Assembly (NCBI GenBank): GCA_041393495.1
Contig: JAWKKA010000002.1
Span: 124,001 to 188,000, forward strand
DNA length: 64,000 bases
Reading direction: 5' to 3'
Origin: RHKX01 sp041393495
GTDB taxonomy: Bacteria; Actinomycetota; Thermoleophilia; Solirubrobacterales; 70-9
Shown here: positions 15,934 to 25,480 of the stretch, piece by piece
Layout of the letters: each line of letters begins with the position of its first letter
Numbering within the stretch: position 1 is the first letter of the stretch
Made by a program: the position numbers and the translations under genes
Notes under the pieces: model-generated
Told to the model about the DNA's origin: nothing
Databases searched by the model: none
What the model saw: the letters and a program-made list of their open reading frames with translations, nothing else

Positions 15934-18416
15934 GTGGCCGATGCCACTGAAGCGACCCTGCGCCCGAACGCGCGCGGCAAGAAGGCCTCGCCCGGACGAG
16001 GCGCCAAGTCGGCTGCGCGGCGGGCCCCGTCGCTGCCACGCGACCTCGAGCAGCGCCATCTCGACCTGATCGGGCTCGGGCTGCTCGCGGCGGCCCTGTA
16101 TCTCGGCTTCGTCCTCTACGCGGGCTGGGACGGGGGCTCGGCGGCGACGGCCTCGAGGTTGCGCTGACCTGGAGCGGCGGCGCCGTCTCCTATGCGGTGC
16201 CGATGCTGCTCGCCGGCTGTGGGCTCGCGCTCGTCGTCAGGCCGCTGATCCGCTACCCGGGACGGTCAACGCCGGTGCGATCCTGCTCGTCGCCGGCCTG
16301 CTGCTCGCGTTCGCCGCCGGGACGGCCGGGCTCGGACCCGATCAGCCCGTCCGGGCCGGCAGCTTCGATCCCGGCTACTTCACGACCCACGGCGGCGTTC
16401 TCGGGAGGCCCTCTACTGGGCCTCGACGAGCCTGTTTCAGCGCGTCGGCGCCCACATCATCGCGGTGCTGATGATCCTCAGCGGCATCCTCCTGCTCAGC
16501 GGCCGGCCGCTGGTCGGCCTGCTCGGCGCCGGAGCCGATGCAGCCGGCCGGGCCCGCCTCGCGACCGCCGGGATGGCGCGCACGGTCCGCGCCCGCCGCG
16601 ACCGCGCCGGCGAACACGTCGGCGACGGCTGGACGACCGCGCACTTCCCGGACGGGGCCGATGCGATCGACGATGCCGCGGCGACGATCCCGCTCGGCGG
16701 CGAGGAGCAGACCGACGAGCTCGACTTCGCTCCCACGGAGCGGATCGAAGAGGCGCCGGACGAGGTCGAGGCGGAGGTCGGCTTCGTCGCGGACGGATCG
16801 ACCGACGATGTCGCCGAGACGGCGGCCGAGCAACCCGAGCTCCCCGCGGAGAGCGCCGACGAGTTCGAGGTGACACGGACGCCGCAGGGCGCGAAGCGGG
16901 GTGGCGTCACCGAGTCCGAGGAGCTCGACTACCGAAACCCGCCGATCAAGCTCCTGCGGCGCGGCAACGAGGAGCGCGACCGCGGCCCCGACCGCCGCGA
17001 GATGGAGAAGACCGCACGCGCCCTGCTCGAGGTCCTCAGCCACTTCAACATCGAGGCGAAGCTGATCGGCACCGTGACCGGCCCGCACGTGAGCCGCTAC
17101 GAGCTCCAGCTCGCGCCCGGGACGAAGGTCGCGAAGATCGCCCAGCTCAAGGACGACCTCGCCTACGCGCTGGCCTCGACCGACATCCGATCCTCGCCCC
17201 GATCCCCGGCAAGAAGGCAGTCGGCGTCGAGGTCCCGAACACGCGCCGGCGGATGGTCCGGCTCGGCGACATCTACCAGGGGCGACCCGAGGGCGCCTCG
17301 CCGCTGCTCGCCTGGCTCGGCAAGGACATCTCCGGCCAGGCGGTCTCGATGGACCTCGCGAAGATGCCGCACGTGCTCGTCGCCGGCACGACCGGCTCGG
17401 GCAAGTCGGGATCGGTCAACGCGATCCTCACCTCGATGCTGCTGCACGCGTCCCCGAACGAGCTCCGGCTCGTGCTCGTCGATCCCAAGCAGGTCGAGCT
17501 CAACCACTACGACTCGGTCCCACACCTGCTGACGCCGGTGGTCACCAACGCCCGCGTGGCGGCGAACGTCCTCGAGAACCTGGTCGCCGAGATGGAGTCG
17601 CGCTACACGGTGATGGGCAAGGCCCGCGGCCGCAACCTCGAGGAGCTGAACCGGATCCGTCGCCGGGCCGGCGAGGCGCCGTTGCCGCAATCCTCTGCGT
17701 GATCGACGAGCTCGCGGACCTGATGATGGTGGCTCCGGGCGAGGTCGAGGACTCGATCATCCGGCTCGCCCAGAAGTCGCGGGCGGTCGGAATCCACCTC
17801 CTGCTCGCCACCCAGCGCCCGTCCACGGACGTGATCACCGGCACGATCAAGGTCAACATCCCGGCCCGGATCGGCTTCGCGGTCGCCTCCCAGGTGGACT
17901 CGCGCGTGATCCTCGATCAGGGCGGCGCCGAGTCGCTGCTCGGCCAGGGCGACATGCTGTTCCGTCCGGTCGGCTCCTCGAAGCTCCAGCGAGTCCAGGG
18001 CGCGTTCGTCACCGAGGAGGAGATCGCCCGGTCGTCACCTTCTGGTCCAAGCAGGGGAGCCGAAGTTCGACCAGGACCTGCTCGTCGAGAAGCCGGCGGT
18101 CGACGTCGATGGCGACGGTGGCGGCGAGTTCTCGCCGGACGAGGACGACCTGCTCGAGGACGCGATCCGGATCTGCGTCGAGACCGAGACCGCGTCGGTT
18201 TCGATGATCCAGCGCCGCCTCCGGGTCGGCTACACCCGCGCCGGCCGCCTCATCGACATGCTCGAGCGGCGCGGCGTCATCTCCGGATACGAGGGATCGA
18301 AGCCGCGCCAGGTCCTGATCGGGGCGGCCGACATCCCGCGGATCCTCGCTGCCGGCGGCGGCGAGGGGGAGGGCTCCGGCACCGATGGCGCCGGACTCGA
18401 GACCATCTCCGGCTGA
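15934..18416 (+). pseudogene. ftsK: DNA translocase FtsK/SpoIIIE, frame broken seven times (probable sequence error)
   Basis: Joining frames gives ~829 residues. In order: a basic N-terminus; TM helices (LIGLGLLAAALYLGFVLYAG and three more to about 16520); an acidic linker; the FtsK alpha/beta/motor domain with FNIEAKLIGTVTGPHVSRYEL, Walker A AGTTGSGKSGSVN, Walker B LRLVLVDPK and VIDELADLMM; the LATQRPSTDVITG stretch; and the gamma DNA-binding winged helix (SVSMIQRRLRVGYTRAGRLIDMLE). It pumps chromosome ends through the division septum. Frame changes lie near 16132-16136, 16258-16265, 16403-16405, 17187-17189, 17689-17690, 18030 and 18054-18057. Each fits one missing base, mostly in a G or A run. 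An essential-type gene with every domain conserved argues for sequence error. Confidence 0.85.
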
Positions 18417-18476
18417 GCGACGGCCCGGGCCCGCCGCACGTTCCCGCCCATCGGACCTCGCAATACTGGGCGGCCG

Positions 18477-19253
18477 ATGAGCCGACAGGACCAGCAGCAG
18501 GGCATCGGCATCGGCGCGACGCTGAAGGACGCCCGACGTCGGCTCGGCATGGACATCAAGGAGGCCGAGGACCGCACGAAGATCCGGACCCGTTACCTGC
18601 GGGCGCTCGAGGCCGAGGATTGGGAGGTTCTGCCGGGTCCCGCGTACGTGCGTGGATTCCTTCGCACCTACGGTCAGATCCTCGGCCTCGACGGCGGCGC
18701 GCTCGCAGACCGGTATCGGCGCGAGTTCGAGGAGCCGCCGGCAGCGGCTCCACTCGAGCCCGTGATCAGCAATCGCCGGCCGCACGGCTCGCGCCCGCCG
18801 TCGCGGAGCGGCTGGATCGTCGCCCTCGGCGCGGCAGTCGTCGCCCTGCTCGTCGTGCTCGCCGTGATCGGCCTCACGTCCGGGGACGACGGGCAGCCGG
18901 AGCGGGTGAAGCCCGCCGGAAAGGCGAGGAAGGAGGCGAAGGAGATCGCCAAGCCCGACGAGGGCTCGGCGCTCGAGCCGATCGACATCACGATCGAGCC
19001 GCTGACGACGAGCCGGATCTGCCTCGTCGGCGACGGCAAGCCGCTGATCGACTCGGCCCAGGTCCAGGCCGCGGGCACGAAGGAGGAGTTCGGCGGCGAG
19101 AAGCGCTATCGCGTCGATCTCGTCGGGGGCGGAACCGTGAAGCTGACCGCCGACGGAAAGGAGAAGAAGCTCGAGGCGGGCGACGACGCGAGCTTCGAGG
19201 CCGACCAGCAGGGGATCCGCGAGATCGAGTACGCCGGGCCGGAGTGCCCGTGA
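18477..19253 (+). CDS. RodZ-like membrane protein: cytoplasmic HTH, one TM helix, DUF4115-type domain
   Basis: 258 residues. An N-terminal Xre-type helix-turn-helix (IGATLKDARRRLGMDIKEAEDRTKI ... YVRGFLRTYGQILGL, about 12-75) is followed by a single TM helix (WIVALGAAVVALLVVLAVIGL, about 113-133) and an extracytoplasmic beta-rich C-terminus of the DUF4115 type ending in ECP. Proteins of this layout lie between ftsK and cinA in actinobacteria and relate to the shape protein RodZ. A role in cell-wall or division organisation is inference. AATACT lies 9 nt before the ATG. Its stop overlaps the cinA GTG by 4 bp; the pgsA gene often found here is absent. Confidence 0.8.
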   Translation: MSRQDQQQGIGIGATLKDARRRLGMDIKEAEDRTKIRTRYLRALEAEDWEVLPGPAYVRGFLRTYGQILGLDGGALADRYRREFEEPPAAAPLEPVISNRRPHGSRPPSRSGWIVALGAAVVALLVVLAVIGLTSGDDGQPERVKPAGKARKEAKEIAKPDEGSALEPIDITIEPLTTSRICLVGDGKPLIDSAQVQAAGTKEEFGGEKRYRVDLVGGGTVKLTADGKEKKLEAGDDASFEADQQGIREIEYAGPECP

Positions 19254-20527
19254 GCGTTCGCGCCGGCATCATCGTCACCGGCACCGAGGTGCTGAGCGGA
19301 CGGGTGGCCGACCGCAACGGGCCGTGGGTCTCCGAGCGACTCGGCGAGCTCGGCTGCGAGGTCGCCCACATCGTCTGCGTCGGCGACCGCCCCGAGGACC
19401 TGCGCGCGGCGCTCGAGTTCCTGCGCGGTGCCGGCGTCGAGCTGATCGTCACGACCGGCGGCCTCGGACCGACCGCCGACGACCTCACCGCCGAGATCGT
19501 CGCTCGCTTCGCAGGTCGCGAGATGGTCCTCGACGAGGCGATGGAGAGACGGATAGCGGAGATCCTCGCCGGCTTCGCGCGGAGGATGAGGTTCGACCCC
19601 GAGGGGCTGCGCGACGGCACCCGCAAGCAGGCGATGGTGCCCGAGGGGGCGACGGCGCTCGATCCCGCCGGCACCGCCCCGGGCCTCGTCGTCGAGACCG
19701 ACGGGCCGGTCGTCGTCGTGCTGCCGGGGCCCCCGCGCGAGCTTCAGGCGATGTGGCCGGCGGCGGTCGCGGCGCCGGCGGTGGCCGCAATCCTGGAGCG
19801 GGCCGACTCCTACGCGGTCGAGACGATGAAGATGTTCGGCATCCCCGAGTCGACGCTCGCCAAGTCGCTGCGCGAGATCGAGCGCGACATCGATCTCGCC
19901 CCGCTCGAGATCACGACCTGCCTGCGCCGCGGAGCCGAGCTCGAGATCGACGTCCGCTACCGCGAGTCCGACCTCGAGCTGCGTGACTCGCTGTTCGTCG
20001 CGCTCCGCGAGCGGCACGGGCACTTCATCTACAGCGATCGCGGCGAGAGCATCGACGAGATCGTCGCCGGGCTGCTCGCGTGCCGCTCGCTGGCGGTCGC
20101 CGAGTCCTGCACGGGTGGCCTGCTTGCGGCCCGGCTGACGGAGCGACCGGGTGCGTCCGCCTATTTCGCGGGCGGCATCGTCGCCTACTCGAACGAGGCG
20201 AAGGCTCAGTTGCTCGACGTCCCGGCGGCGCTGATCGCAGACCGCGGGGCGGTCTCGCCCGAGGTGGCGCGGGCGATGGCCGACGGGGCGCGGTCGCGGC
20301 TCGCGGCGGAGATCGGCGTCGGCATCACCGGCGTCGCCGGGCCCGGCGGCGGGACCGGGGAGAAGCCGGTCGGCTACGTCTGCATCTGCGTCAACGACGC
20401 GAACGGCAACTCGATCGCTCGCGATCCGACGCTCCCCGGGAGCCGGGAGGACGTCCGCGACCGCTCCGCGAGCGTGGCGATGCACATGATCCGCCGGCTC
20501 CTGATCGGCGGGGAGCTGCCGATCTGA
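19250..20527 (+). CDS. cinA: CinA: competence/damage-inducible protein, nicotinamide-nucleotide amidohydrolase
   Basis: 425 residues from GTG 19250, which overlaps the upstream stop; the open frame upstream belongs to the broken ftsK region. The N-terminal molybdopterin-binding-like (COG1058) domain has GTEVLSGRVADRNGPW and VTTGGLGPTADDLTAE. The C-terminal CinA/PncC domain has AESCTGGLLAARLTERPGASAYFAGG and GITGVAGPGGGTGEKPVG. The C-terminal domain deamidates NMN in pyridine-nucleotide salvage. cinA before recA is a classic arrangement, but here an epoxide-hydrolase-like gene and thpR lie between them. Confidence 0.94.
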   Translation: MSVRAGIIVTGTEVLSGRVADRNGPWVSERLGELGCEVAHIVCVGDRPEDLRAALEFLRGAGVELIVTTGGLGPTADDLTAEIVARFAGREMVLDEAMERRIAEILAGFARRMRFDPEGLRDGTRKQAMVPEGATALDPAGTAPGLVVETDGPVVVVLPGPPRELQAMWPAAVAAPAVAAILERADSYAVETMKMFGIPESTLAKSLREIERDIDLAPLEITTCLRRGAELEIDVRYRESDLELRDSLFVALRERHGHFIYSDRGESIDEIVAGLLACRSLAVAESCTGGLLAARLTERPGASAYFAGGIVAYSNEAKAQLLDVPAALIADRGAVSPEVARAMADGARSRLAAEIGVGITGVAGPGGGTGEKPVGYVCICVNDANGNSIARDPTLPGSREDVRDRSASVAMHMIRRLLIGGELPI

Positions 20528-20674
20528 GGTCGGGTGCTCCGGCCGGAGGTTGCGGCCGCGGTGCGGCGCGCGGCGGCCGGGTTGTCGGACGGCCGCGTGG
20601 AGCGGAGCACTCCGCGGGCGGTCGAATCACCCGTCCAGCACCTCGGGCCACCCTCAGCCAGGTCCGGCCGGGGG

Positions 20675-21586
20675 TCAACCGCTCGCGCCGGGCCCCGCGT
20701 AGAGCGCGAGCATCGAATCGAGCAGCGCCTCCGGCGCCTCCTCGGGAAGCCAGTGGCCGGCGTCGGGGACGACCTCGATCGCGAGGTTTGGCGCGTTCGC
20801 CTCGCAGCCGGCCTGCTGGTCGGGCCGGATCACCGGGTCGGCGATGCCGATGAGCTGGACGCAGGGAACCTCCATCACGCGGTCGCCGAACGCGCCCGCG
20901 GCGATCGGGCGGAGCTCGCGGGTCAGAAACGACCGGTAGATCGCCACGCAGGCGGCGGCCCGGTCGGGATCGCTCCACTGCTCGACGTAGGCGGCCAGAT
21001 CGGCCTCGTCCCAGGTCCGGTCGGGATCGACGGCGCTGGCGCGGAGGATCGCGCGGGTGAAGGCGGGCACGCGGCGAACGAGCTGGCCGCCGACGACCGG
21101 CGTGGCGATCAGGCCCATGTAGGCGAGCCGGCGGATCACCTGCAGCGCCGGCCCGGCCCCGCTTTCGCGCCGGACCCAGGGATGGCTGATCGCGATCGCG
21201 GCGAAGTGGGAGACGCGCTCGGGGGCGTCGAGGCAGAGGAGGAAGCCGGCGAAGCCGCCCCAGTCGTGGCCGGCGAGGCGGACCCGCTCGAGCCCGAGCC
21301 GGTCGAGGAGCGCGACGACGTCGGCCGCGAGCTCGGCCTTCAGGTAGCTGCCGCGCGGCGCATCGGTCCAGCCGAAGCCGCGCAGGTCGGGGCAGAGGAC
21401 CCGGTAGCGCGCGCTGAGCGGGCCGATCAGCCGCCGCCACGCGTACCAGTGCTGCGGCCAGCCGTGGAGGAGGACGAGCGGCTCGGCATCGACCGGTCCG
21501 GCCGCGGCGACGTGCATGCGGAGCCCGCGGACGTCGTGGAAGTCGTGCTCGACGGCGATGCCGGGGATCTCGGGCAGGGGCCGCAC
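20675..21586 (-). CDS. Alpha/beta hydrolase, epoxide hydrolase / haloalkane dehalogenase-like
   Basis: 303 residues. The oxyanion motif HGWPQHWYAW (from 41), nucleophile elbow GHDWGG with Asp108, the acid in GIADPVI and the final His in DAGHWLPEE form an Asp-type triad. An Asp nucleophile and HGWPxxWY favour an epoxide hydrolase; the substrate is unknown. GTG start; TAGGCT (21595-21600 on the + strand as AGCCTA) ends 8 nt upstream. Convergent to cinA and divergent from thpR, so it is a single-gene insertion in the cinA-recA block. Confidence 0.85.
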   Translation of the reverse strand: MRPLPEIPGIAVEHDFHDVRGLRMHVAAAGPVDAEPLVLLHGWPQHWYAWRRLIGPLSARYRVLCPDLRGFGWTDAPRGSYLKAELAADVVALLDRLGLERVRLAGHDWGGFAGFLLCLDAPERVSHFAAIAISHPWVRRESGAGPALQVIRRLAYMGLIATPVVGGQLVRRVPAFTRAILRASAVDPDRTWDEADLAAYVEQWSDPDRAAACVAIYRSFLTRELRPIAAGAFGDRVMEVPCVQLIGIADPVIRPDQQAGCEANAPNLAIEVVPDAGHWLPEEAPEALLDSMLALYAGPGASG

Positions 21587-21678
21587 GACCCTCGAGCCTA
21601 GCCACCGCTTCGATCCCGTGGTGACGCGCCCGACCCGGAACCGGCACGTTCGTCACCCACTCGTGCGTTCCGGTCCTC

Positions 21679-21684
21679 TAGCGT
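21679..21684 (+). promoter_or_regulatory. -10 box TAGCGT for thpR
   Basis: TAGCGT ends 7 nt before the GTG start at 21692, leaderless-type spacing. Confidence 0.4.
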
Positions 21685-21691
21685 CGTCACG

Positions 21692-22327
21692 GTGGCGAGC
21701 AGCGAGGGGCAGGTGACGGGAACGGGAAGGCCGGAGCGGATCCGGGCCTTCTTCGCGCTCGACCCGCCCGCGGAGACGATCGCGACGGTTGACGCCTGGC
21801 AGCGGCTGGCGCTGCCGGGCCGCGCGGGGATGCGGGCGGTCGATCCCCGCGAGCTGCATCTGACCCTGGCATTCCTCGGGGACCGCGGGGACGGAGAGAT
21901 CGAGCGTGCAAGGGACGTCCTCGCGAACCTCGACGCGGCGGGCCCGGTCACGGTCCGGCTCGGCACGAGGCCGGCGGGCCTGCCGCGCCGGCGTCCGCGG
22001 GTTGTCGCCTTCGACGCCGAGGGCGCCATGATGGCGGCGCTGCAGGGAGGTCTCGCTGATCGGCTCGTCGCCGCGGGGTTGATCGAGCGCCGCGAATCGG
22101 ACGGGCGGCCGTTCCGGCCGCATCTCAGCGTCGCCCGGGTCCGCGGCGATCCCGGCGATTGGCGCTCGCGGCGTGCGGCGATAGCCGGCCTGCCGCCGCT
22201 GTCCGACGGAGAGGGACATACGTTCGATGCCGTCCGGGTGGCTCTCTACCGTTCCGAGCTCCGATCCCAGGGTGCGCGCTACAGCGCTCTGGCGGATGTC
22301 GAATTGCCGCACAGAGGCGGCGGATGA
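21692..22327 (+). CDS. thpR: RNA 2',3'-cyclic phosphodiesterase (2'-5' RNA ligase family)
   Basis: 211 residues with the paired HxTx-type motifs of the 2H phosphoesterase superfamily: LHLTLAFLGD in the first half and FRPHLSVARV in the second (HLSV instead of HLTL). RAFFALDPP at the start is also typical. ThpR opens 2',3'-cyclic phosphates on RNA; it is often found close to recA in actinobacteria. It ends 12 bp before the recA start, so the two are probably co-transcribed. Confidence 0.9.
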   Translation: MASSEGQVTGTGRPERIRAFFALDPPAETIATVDAWQRLALPGRAGMRAVDPRELHLTLAFLGDRGDGEIERARDVLANLDAAGPVTVRLGTRPAGLPRRRPRVVAFDAEGAMMAALQGGLADRLVAAGLIERRESDGRPFRPHLSVARVRGDPGDWRSRRAAIAGLPPLSDGEGHTFDAVRVALYRSELRSQGARYSALADVELPHRGGG

Positions 22328-22339
22328 GGTGATTTGAAG

Positions 22340-23433
22340 ATGGCAGCAGCAAGCAAGCCCACCCCGATCGAGGCGGGATCGAAGGACGCGAAGGCCAAGG
22401 ATGCGGCGCTGAAGGCGGCGGTCGGTCAGATCGAGCGCGAATTCGGCGCCGGCGCGGTGATGAAGCTCGGCAGCAAGAGCGTGATGGACGTCGAGGCGAT
22501 TCCGACCGGGGCGCTCTCGCTCGACCTGGCCCTCGGGGTCGGCGGCGTTCCCAAGGGGAGGATCGTCGAGATCTTCGGCCCCGAGTCCTCGGGCAAGACG
22601 ACGCTGATCTATCACATCATCGCCCAGTGTCAGGCCCGCGGCGGCGTCTGCGCCTTCGTCGACGCCGAGCATGCGATCGACCCCGTCTATGCGCGGCGGA
22701 TCGGCGTCGACACCGACGAGCTGCTCGTCTCCCAGCCCGACTACGGCGAGCAGGCGCTCGAGATCGTCGACGTGCTGACGCGCTCGGGCGCGGTCGACCT
22801 CGTCGCCGTCGACTCGGTCGCGGCGCTGACGCCACGCGTCGAGCTCGAGGGGCAGATGGGGGAGACCCAGGTCGGGCTGCAGGCGCGACTGATGTCGCAG
22901 GCGCTGCGGAAGCTCGCCGGCAACCTCAACCGCGCGAAGACCGTCTGCCTGTTCACCAACCAGATCCGCGAGAAGATCGGCGTCAGCTTCGGCAGCCCGG
23001 AACGCAGCCGGGCGGGCGGGCGCTGAAGTTCTACTCGTCGCAGCGGCTCGACCTGCGGCGGATCGAGACCCTCAAGGAGGGCACCGAGGCGGTCGGCAAC
23101 CGGGTCCGCGTCAAGGTCGTCAAGAACAAGGTGGCGGCCCCGTTCAAGCAGGCGGAGTTCGATGTCGAGTACGGCGCCGGCATCTCGAACGAGAGCTGCC
23201 TGCTCGACCTCGGGGTCGAGCACGACATCGTCACGAAGTCGGGCTCGTTCTTCTCGTACGGGGAGACCCGACTCGGCCAGGGCAGGAACAACTCCAAGCA
23301 GTTCCTCGCCGACAATCCCGAGATCGCCAACGAGATCGAGGGGAAGATCTACGCCGCCTTCGGAGTCGAGCGCCCGGCCGGGCCGACCCCGATCCCGGCG
23401 AGCGAGCCCGCGGAGAGCTCCGAGGCCGCATAG
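22340..23433 (+). pseudogene. recA: Recombinase RecA, frame broken once (probable sequence error)
   Basis: About 364 residues after correction. It has GPESSGKTTLIYHI (Walker A), FVDAEHAIDP, VDLVAVDSVAALTPR (Walker B), loop L2 with TNQIREKIGVSFGSPE, then GGRALKFYSSQRLDLRRIE and the C-terminal domain. The frame shifts near 23001: after SPE the frame changes to TQPGGRALKFY, and one more A in GGAACG restores SPETQPGG, the expected RecA sequence. ATG 22340 is preferred over TTG 22334 because GAGGTG (22326-22331) is well spaced. recX follows 20 bp downstream. Confidence 0.9.
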
Positions 23434-23453
23434 CCCGCCGGCGGGCAGTTGGC

Positions 23454-23930
23454 GTGAGCGGGAACGACCGCGCGCTCCAGGAGGCCCTGGGCAAGGCGCT
23501 CGGGGCCCTGCGGCGTCGCGAGCGCTCCGTGGCTGAGGTGCACCGCTGGCTCCGCGAGCGCGGCTGCGACGACGAGCTCGCCGAGGAAGCCGTCGCGGAG
23601 CTCGTCGAGCTGGGCGAGCTCGACGACGAGCGGTTCGCACACGCCTACGCGGCCGACAAGCGCGAGCTGGCGGGCTGGGGCCCCCAGCGGATCGCCGCGG
23701 CGCTGACCGAGCGCGGGGTCGGCACCGCGCTGGCCGAGCGCGCCGCGGCGGAGCCCCGTGAGGACGAGCTCGAGCGGGCCATCCGGCTGATCGCGGCGAG
23801 AGGGGAGGACCTCGACGATGACCGGGGGCGCGCCCGGGCGCTTTCGCACCTCACCCGTCGCGGCTACGAGTACGAGCTCGCATACGAAGCGGTCCGCAGG
23901 GCCGAGCGCGATCGTCCCCGAGCCGCCTGA
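23454..23930 (+). CDS. recX: Recombination regulator RecX
   Basis: 158 residues made of three-helix RecX repeats: LGALRRRERSVAEVHRWLRERG, LVELGELDDERFAHAYAADKRELAGWGPQRIAAAL and the C-terminal LSHLTRRGYEYELAYEAVRR. RecX binds RecA filaments and limits strand exchange. GTG start, 20 bp after recA, so it is the second gene of a recA-recX operon. Confidence 0.92.
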   Translation: MSGNDRALQEALGKALGALRRRERSVAEVHRWLRERGCDDELAEEAVAELVELGELDDERFAHAYAADKRELAGWGPQRIAAALTERGVGTALAERAAAEPREDELERAIRLIAARGEDLDDDRGRARALSHLTRRGYEYELAYEAVRRAERDRPRAA

Positions 23931-23940
23931 CCCGGTCCGC

Positions 23941-23958
23941 TAGTGCGCTGACGCACTA
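23941..23958 (+). terminator. Hairpin TAGTGCG-CTGA-CGCACTA between recX and rny
   Basis: A perfect 7-bp stem with a 4-nt loop, 10 bp after recX. No U-run follows. It may end or stabilise the recA-recX mRNA. It overlaps the -10 box of rny (TAACAT, 23957-23962), so it could instead be an operator. Confidence 0.4.
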
Positions 23959-23962
23959 ACAT
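23957..23962 (+). promoter_or_regulatory. -10 box TAACAT for rny
   Basis: TAACAT ends 10 nt before the ATG at 23973 and overlaps the 3' arm of the 23941-23958 hairpin. Confidence 0.4.
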
Positions 23963-23972
23963 CGGAACGGAG

Positions 23973-25412
23973 ATGGAGCGCCGGGGTCGCAGAAAGGTCG
24001 CAAGCCGCCAGCGCCCGACGCCACGCCCGCTCGCCGCGGCCGAGCCGATCGGCCGGGACGGATCGATGGACGCGGACGCCGATCCCGACGCGGCCGATCT
24101 TCGCGCCCGCCGTGAGGAGACCGCGCGCCTGCAGGAGCGCGCCCTCCATGACGCCGAGGCCGCCCGTCTCAAGCTCGCCGAGATCGAGCGCCGCGAGCGG
24201 GCGCTCGCCGACCGTGAGCGCAACCTGGAGGGCCAGTCCGAGGAGCTGAAGCGCCAGAAAGCCGTCCAGCGCAAAGAGCTCGAGCGACTGTCGGGGTTGA
24301 CGGCGAGCCAGGCGAAGCAGATGCTGATCGCCGACGTCGAGCACGATGCGCGCCGTCAGGCGGGACGGGCGCTGCTCGAGATCGAGGAGGAGACGAAGCT
24401 GGATGCCGATCGCCGGGCCCGCAACATCCTCTCGATCGCGATGGGCCGCCTCGCGGGCACCCACGCCAGCGAGACGACGACGCGGCTGATCGAGCTGCCC
24501 AGCGAGGAGATGAAGGGCAGGATCATCGGCCGGGAGGGCCGCAACATCCGCGCGATCGAGGCCCTGACCGGCGTCGATCTGATCATCGATGAGACGCCGA
24601 ACGCAGTTGTCATCTCGAGCTTCGACGGCGTCCGCCGCGAGACCGCGCGGCTGATGCTGGAGCGGCTGATCGCCGATGGCCGGATTCAACCCGCGACGAT
24701 CGAGGAGGCCTACGAGAAGGCGAAGGCGGAGGTCGAGGCAACGATGGTCGCCGCGGGCGAGCGCGCCGAGCTCGAGGCGGGGGTCCACGGGATCGATCCC
24801 GCCCTGCTCGAGGTCCTCGGTCGGCTGCGGTTTCGCACCTCCTACGGCCAGAACGTCCTCGACCACCTCGTCGAGGCCGCCAACATCGCCGGCTCGATCG
24901 CGGCCGAGCTCGGAGCCTCGGTGGAGACGGCGAAGCGGGCGACGCTCCTGCACGACATCGGCAAGGCCGTCAGCCACGAGGTCGAGGGCTCGCACGCCGA
25001 GGTCGGCGCCTCGATGGCGCGCCGCAAGGGCGAGAGCGAGGCCGTGGCGCATGCGATCGAGGCGCACCACAACGAGGTCCGGCCACGGACCGTCGAGGCG
25101 GTGATCGTGCAGATCGCGGACGCCGTCTCCGGCGCGCGCCCGGGGGCGAGGGGGGAGGCGCTCGAGCACTACGTGACCCGCCTTCGCGACCTCGAGGAGG
25201 TGGCCGGCCGCCATCCCGGCGTCGAGAAGGTCTATGCGGTGCGAGCCGGGCGCGAGGTCCGGATCCTCGTCGATCCCGGCGCCGTCGACGACGAGGAGGC
25301 GGCGGTCGTCGCCCGGCGCGCGGCGAAGGCCGTCGAGAAGGAGCTCGACTACCCGGGGCGGATCAAGATCACCGTCGTTCGCGAGACCCGAGCCAGCGCT
25401 TTCGCGGAGTAG
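23973..25412 (+). CDS. rny: Ribonuclease Y, lacking the usual N-terminal membrane helix
   Basis: 479 residues. A charged coiled coil (about 35-115, ERRERALADRERNLEGQSEELKRQKA) leads into the KH domain (MKGRIIGREGRNIRAIEALTGVDLIIDETP) and the HD domain (TLLHDIGKAVSHEVEGSH ... EAHHNEVRP). It is an endoribonuclease that starts mRNA decay. Typical RNase Y is ~520 residues with an N-terminal transmembrane anchor; here the first 45 residues are polar and basic with no hydrophobic stretch, so the protein should be soluble. Gene order recA-recX-rny-miaB is typical. ATG 24066 is a possible later start. Confidence 0.93.
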   Translation: MERRGRRKVASRQRPTPRPLAAAEPIGRDGSMDADADPDAADLRARREETARLQERALHDAEAARLKLAEIERRERALADRERNLEGQSEELKRQKAVQRKELERLSGLTASQAKQMLIADVEHDARRQAGRALLEIEEETKLDADRRARNILSIAMGRLAGTHASETTTRLIELPSEEMKGRIIGREGRNIRAIEALTGVDLIIDETPNAVVISSFDGVRRETARLMLERLIADGRIQPATIEEAYEKAKAEVEATMVAAGERAELEAGVHGIDPALLEVLGRLRFRTSYGQNVLDHLVEAANIAGSIAAELGASVETAKRATLLHDIGKAVSHEVEGSHAEVGASMARRKGESEAVAHAIEAHHNEVRPRTVEAVIVQIADAVSGARPGARGEALEHYVTRLRDLEEVAGRHPGVEKVYAVRAGREVRILVDPGAVDDEEAAVVARRAAKAVEKELDYPGRIKITVVRETRASAFAE

Positions 25413-25465
25413 TCGACCCCGCGGGAGGCGAACCCCGGCGCCGGCGTTCCCGTCGCGGCTCTCGA

Positions 25466-25471
25466 TAGGAT
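25466..25471 (+). promoter_or_regulatory. -10 box TAGGAT for the cytochrome c gene
   Basis: TAGGAT ends 9 nt before the ATG at 25481. Confidence 0.45.
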
Positions 25472-25480
25472 CGCGTTCGC

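Noticed and set aside
15820..16059. N-terminal extension of the response regulator frame
   Set aside because: The receiver core begins at the GTG at 15819 with a -10 box upstream; the extension overlaps the ftsK 5' end and is low complexity.
13682..18416. Genuine pseudogenisation of ftsK and the two-component genes
   Set aside because: All catalytic motifs are conserved in the alternating frames and the breaks are single-base events in homopolymers; sequence error explains it better.
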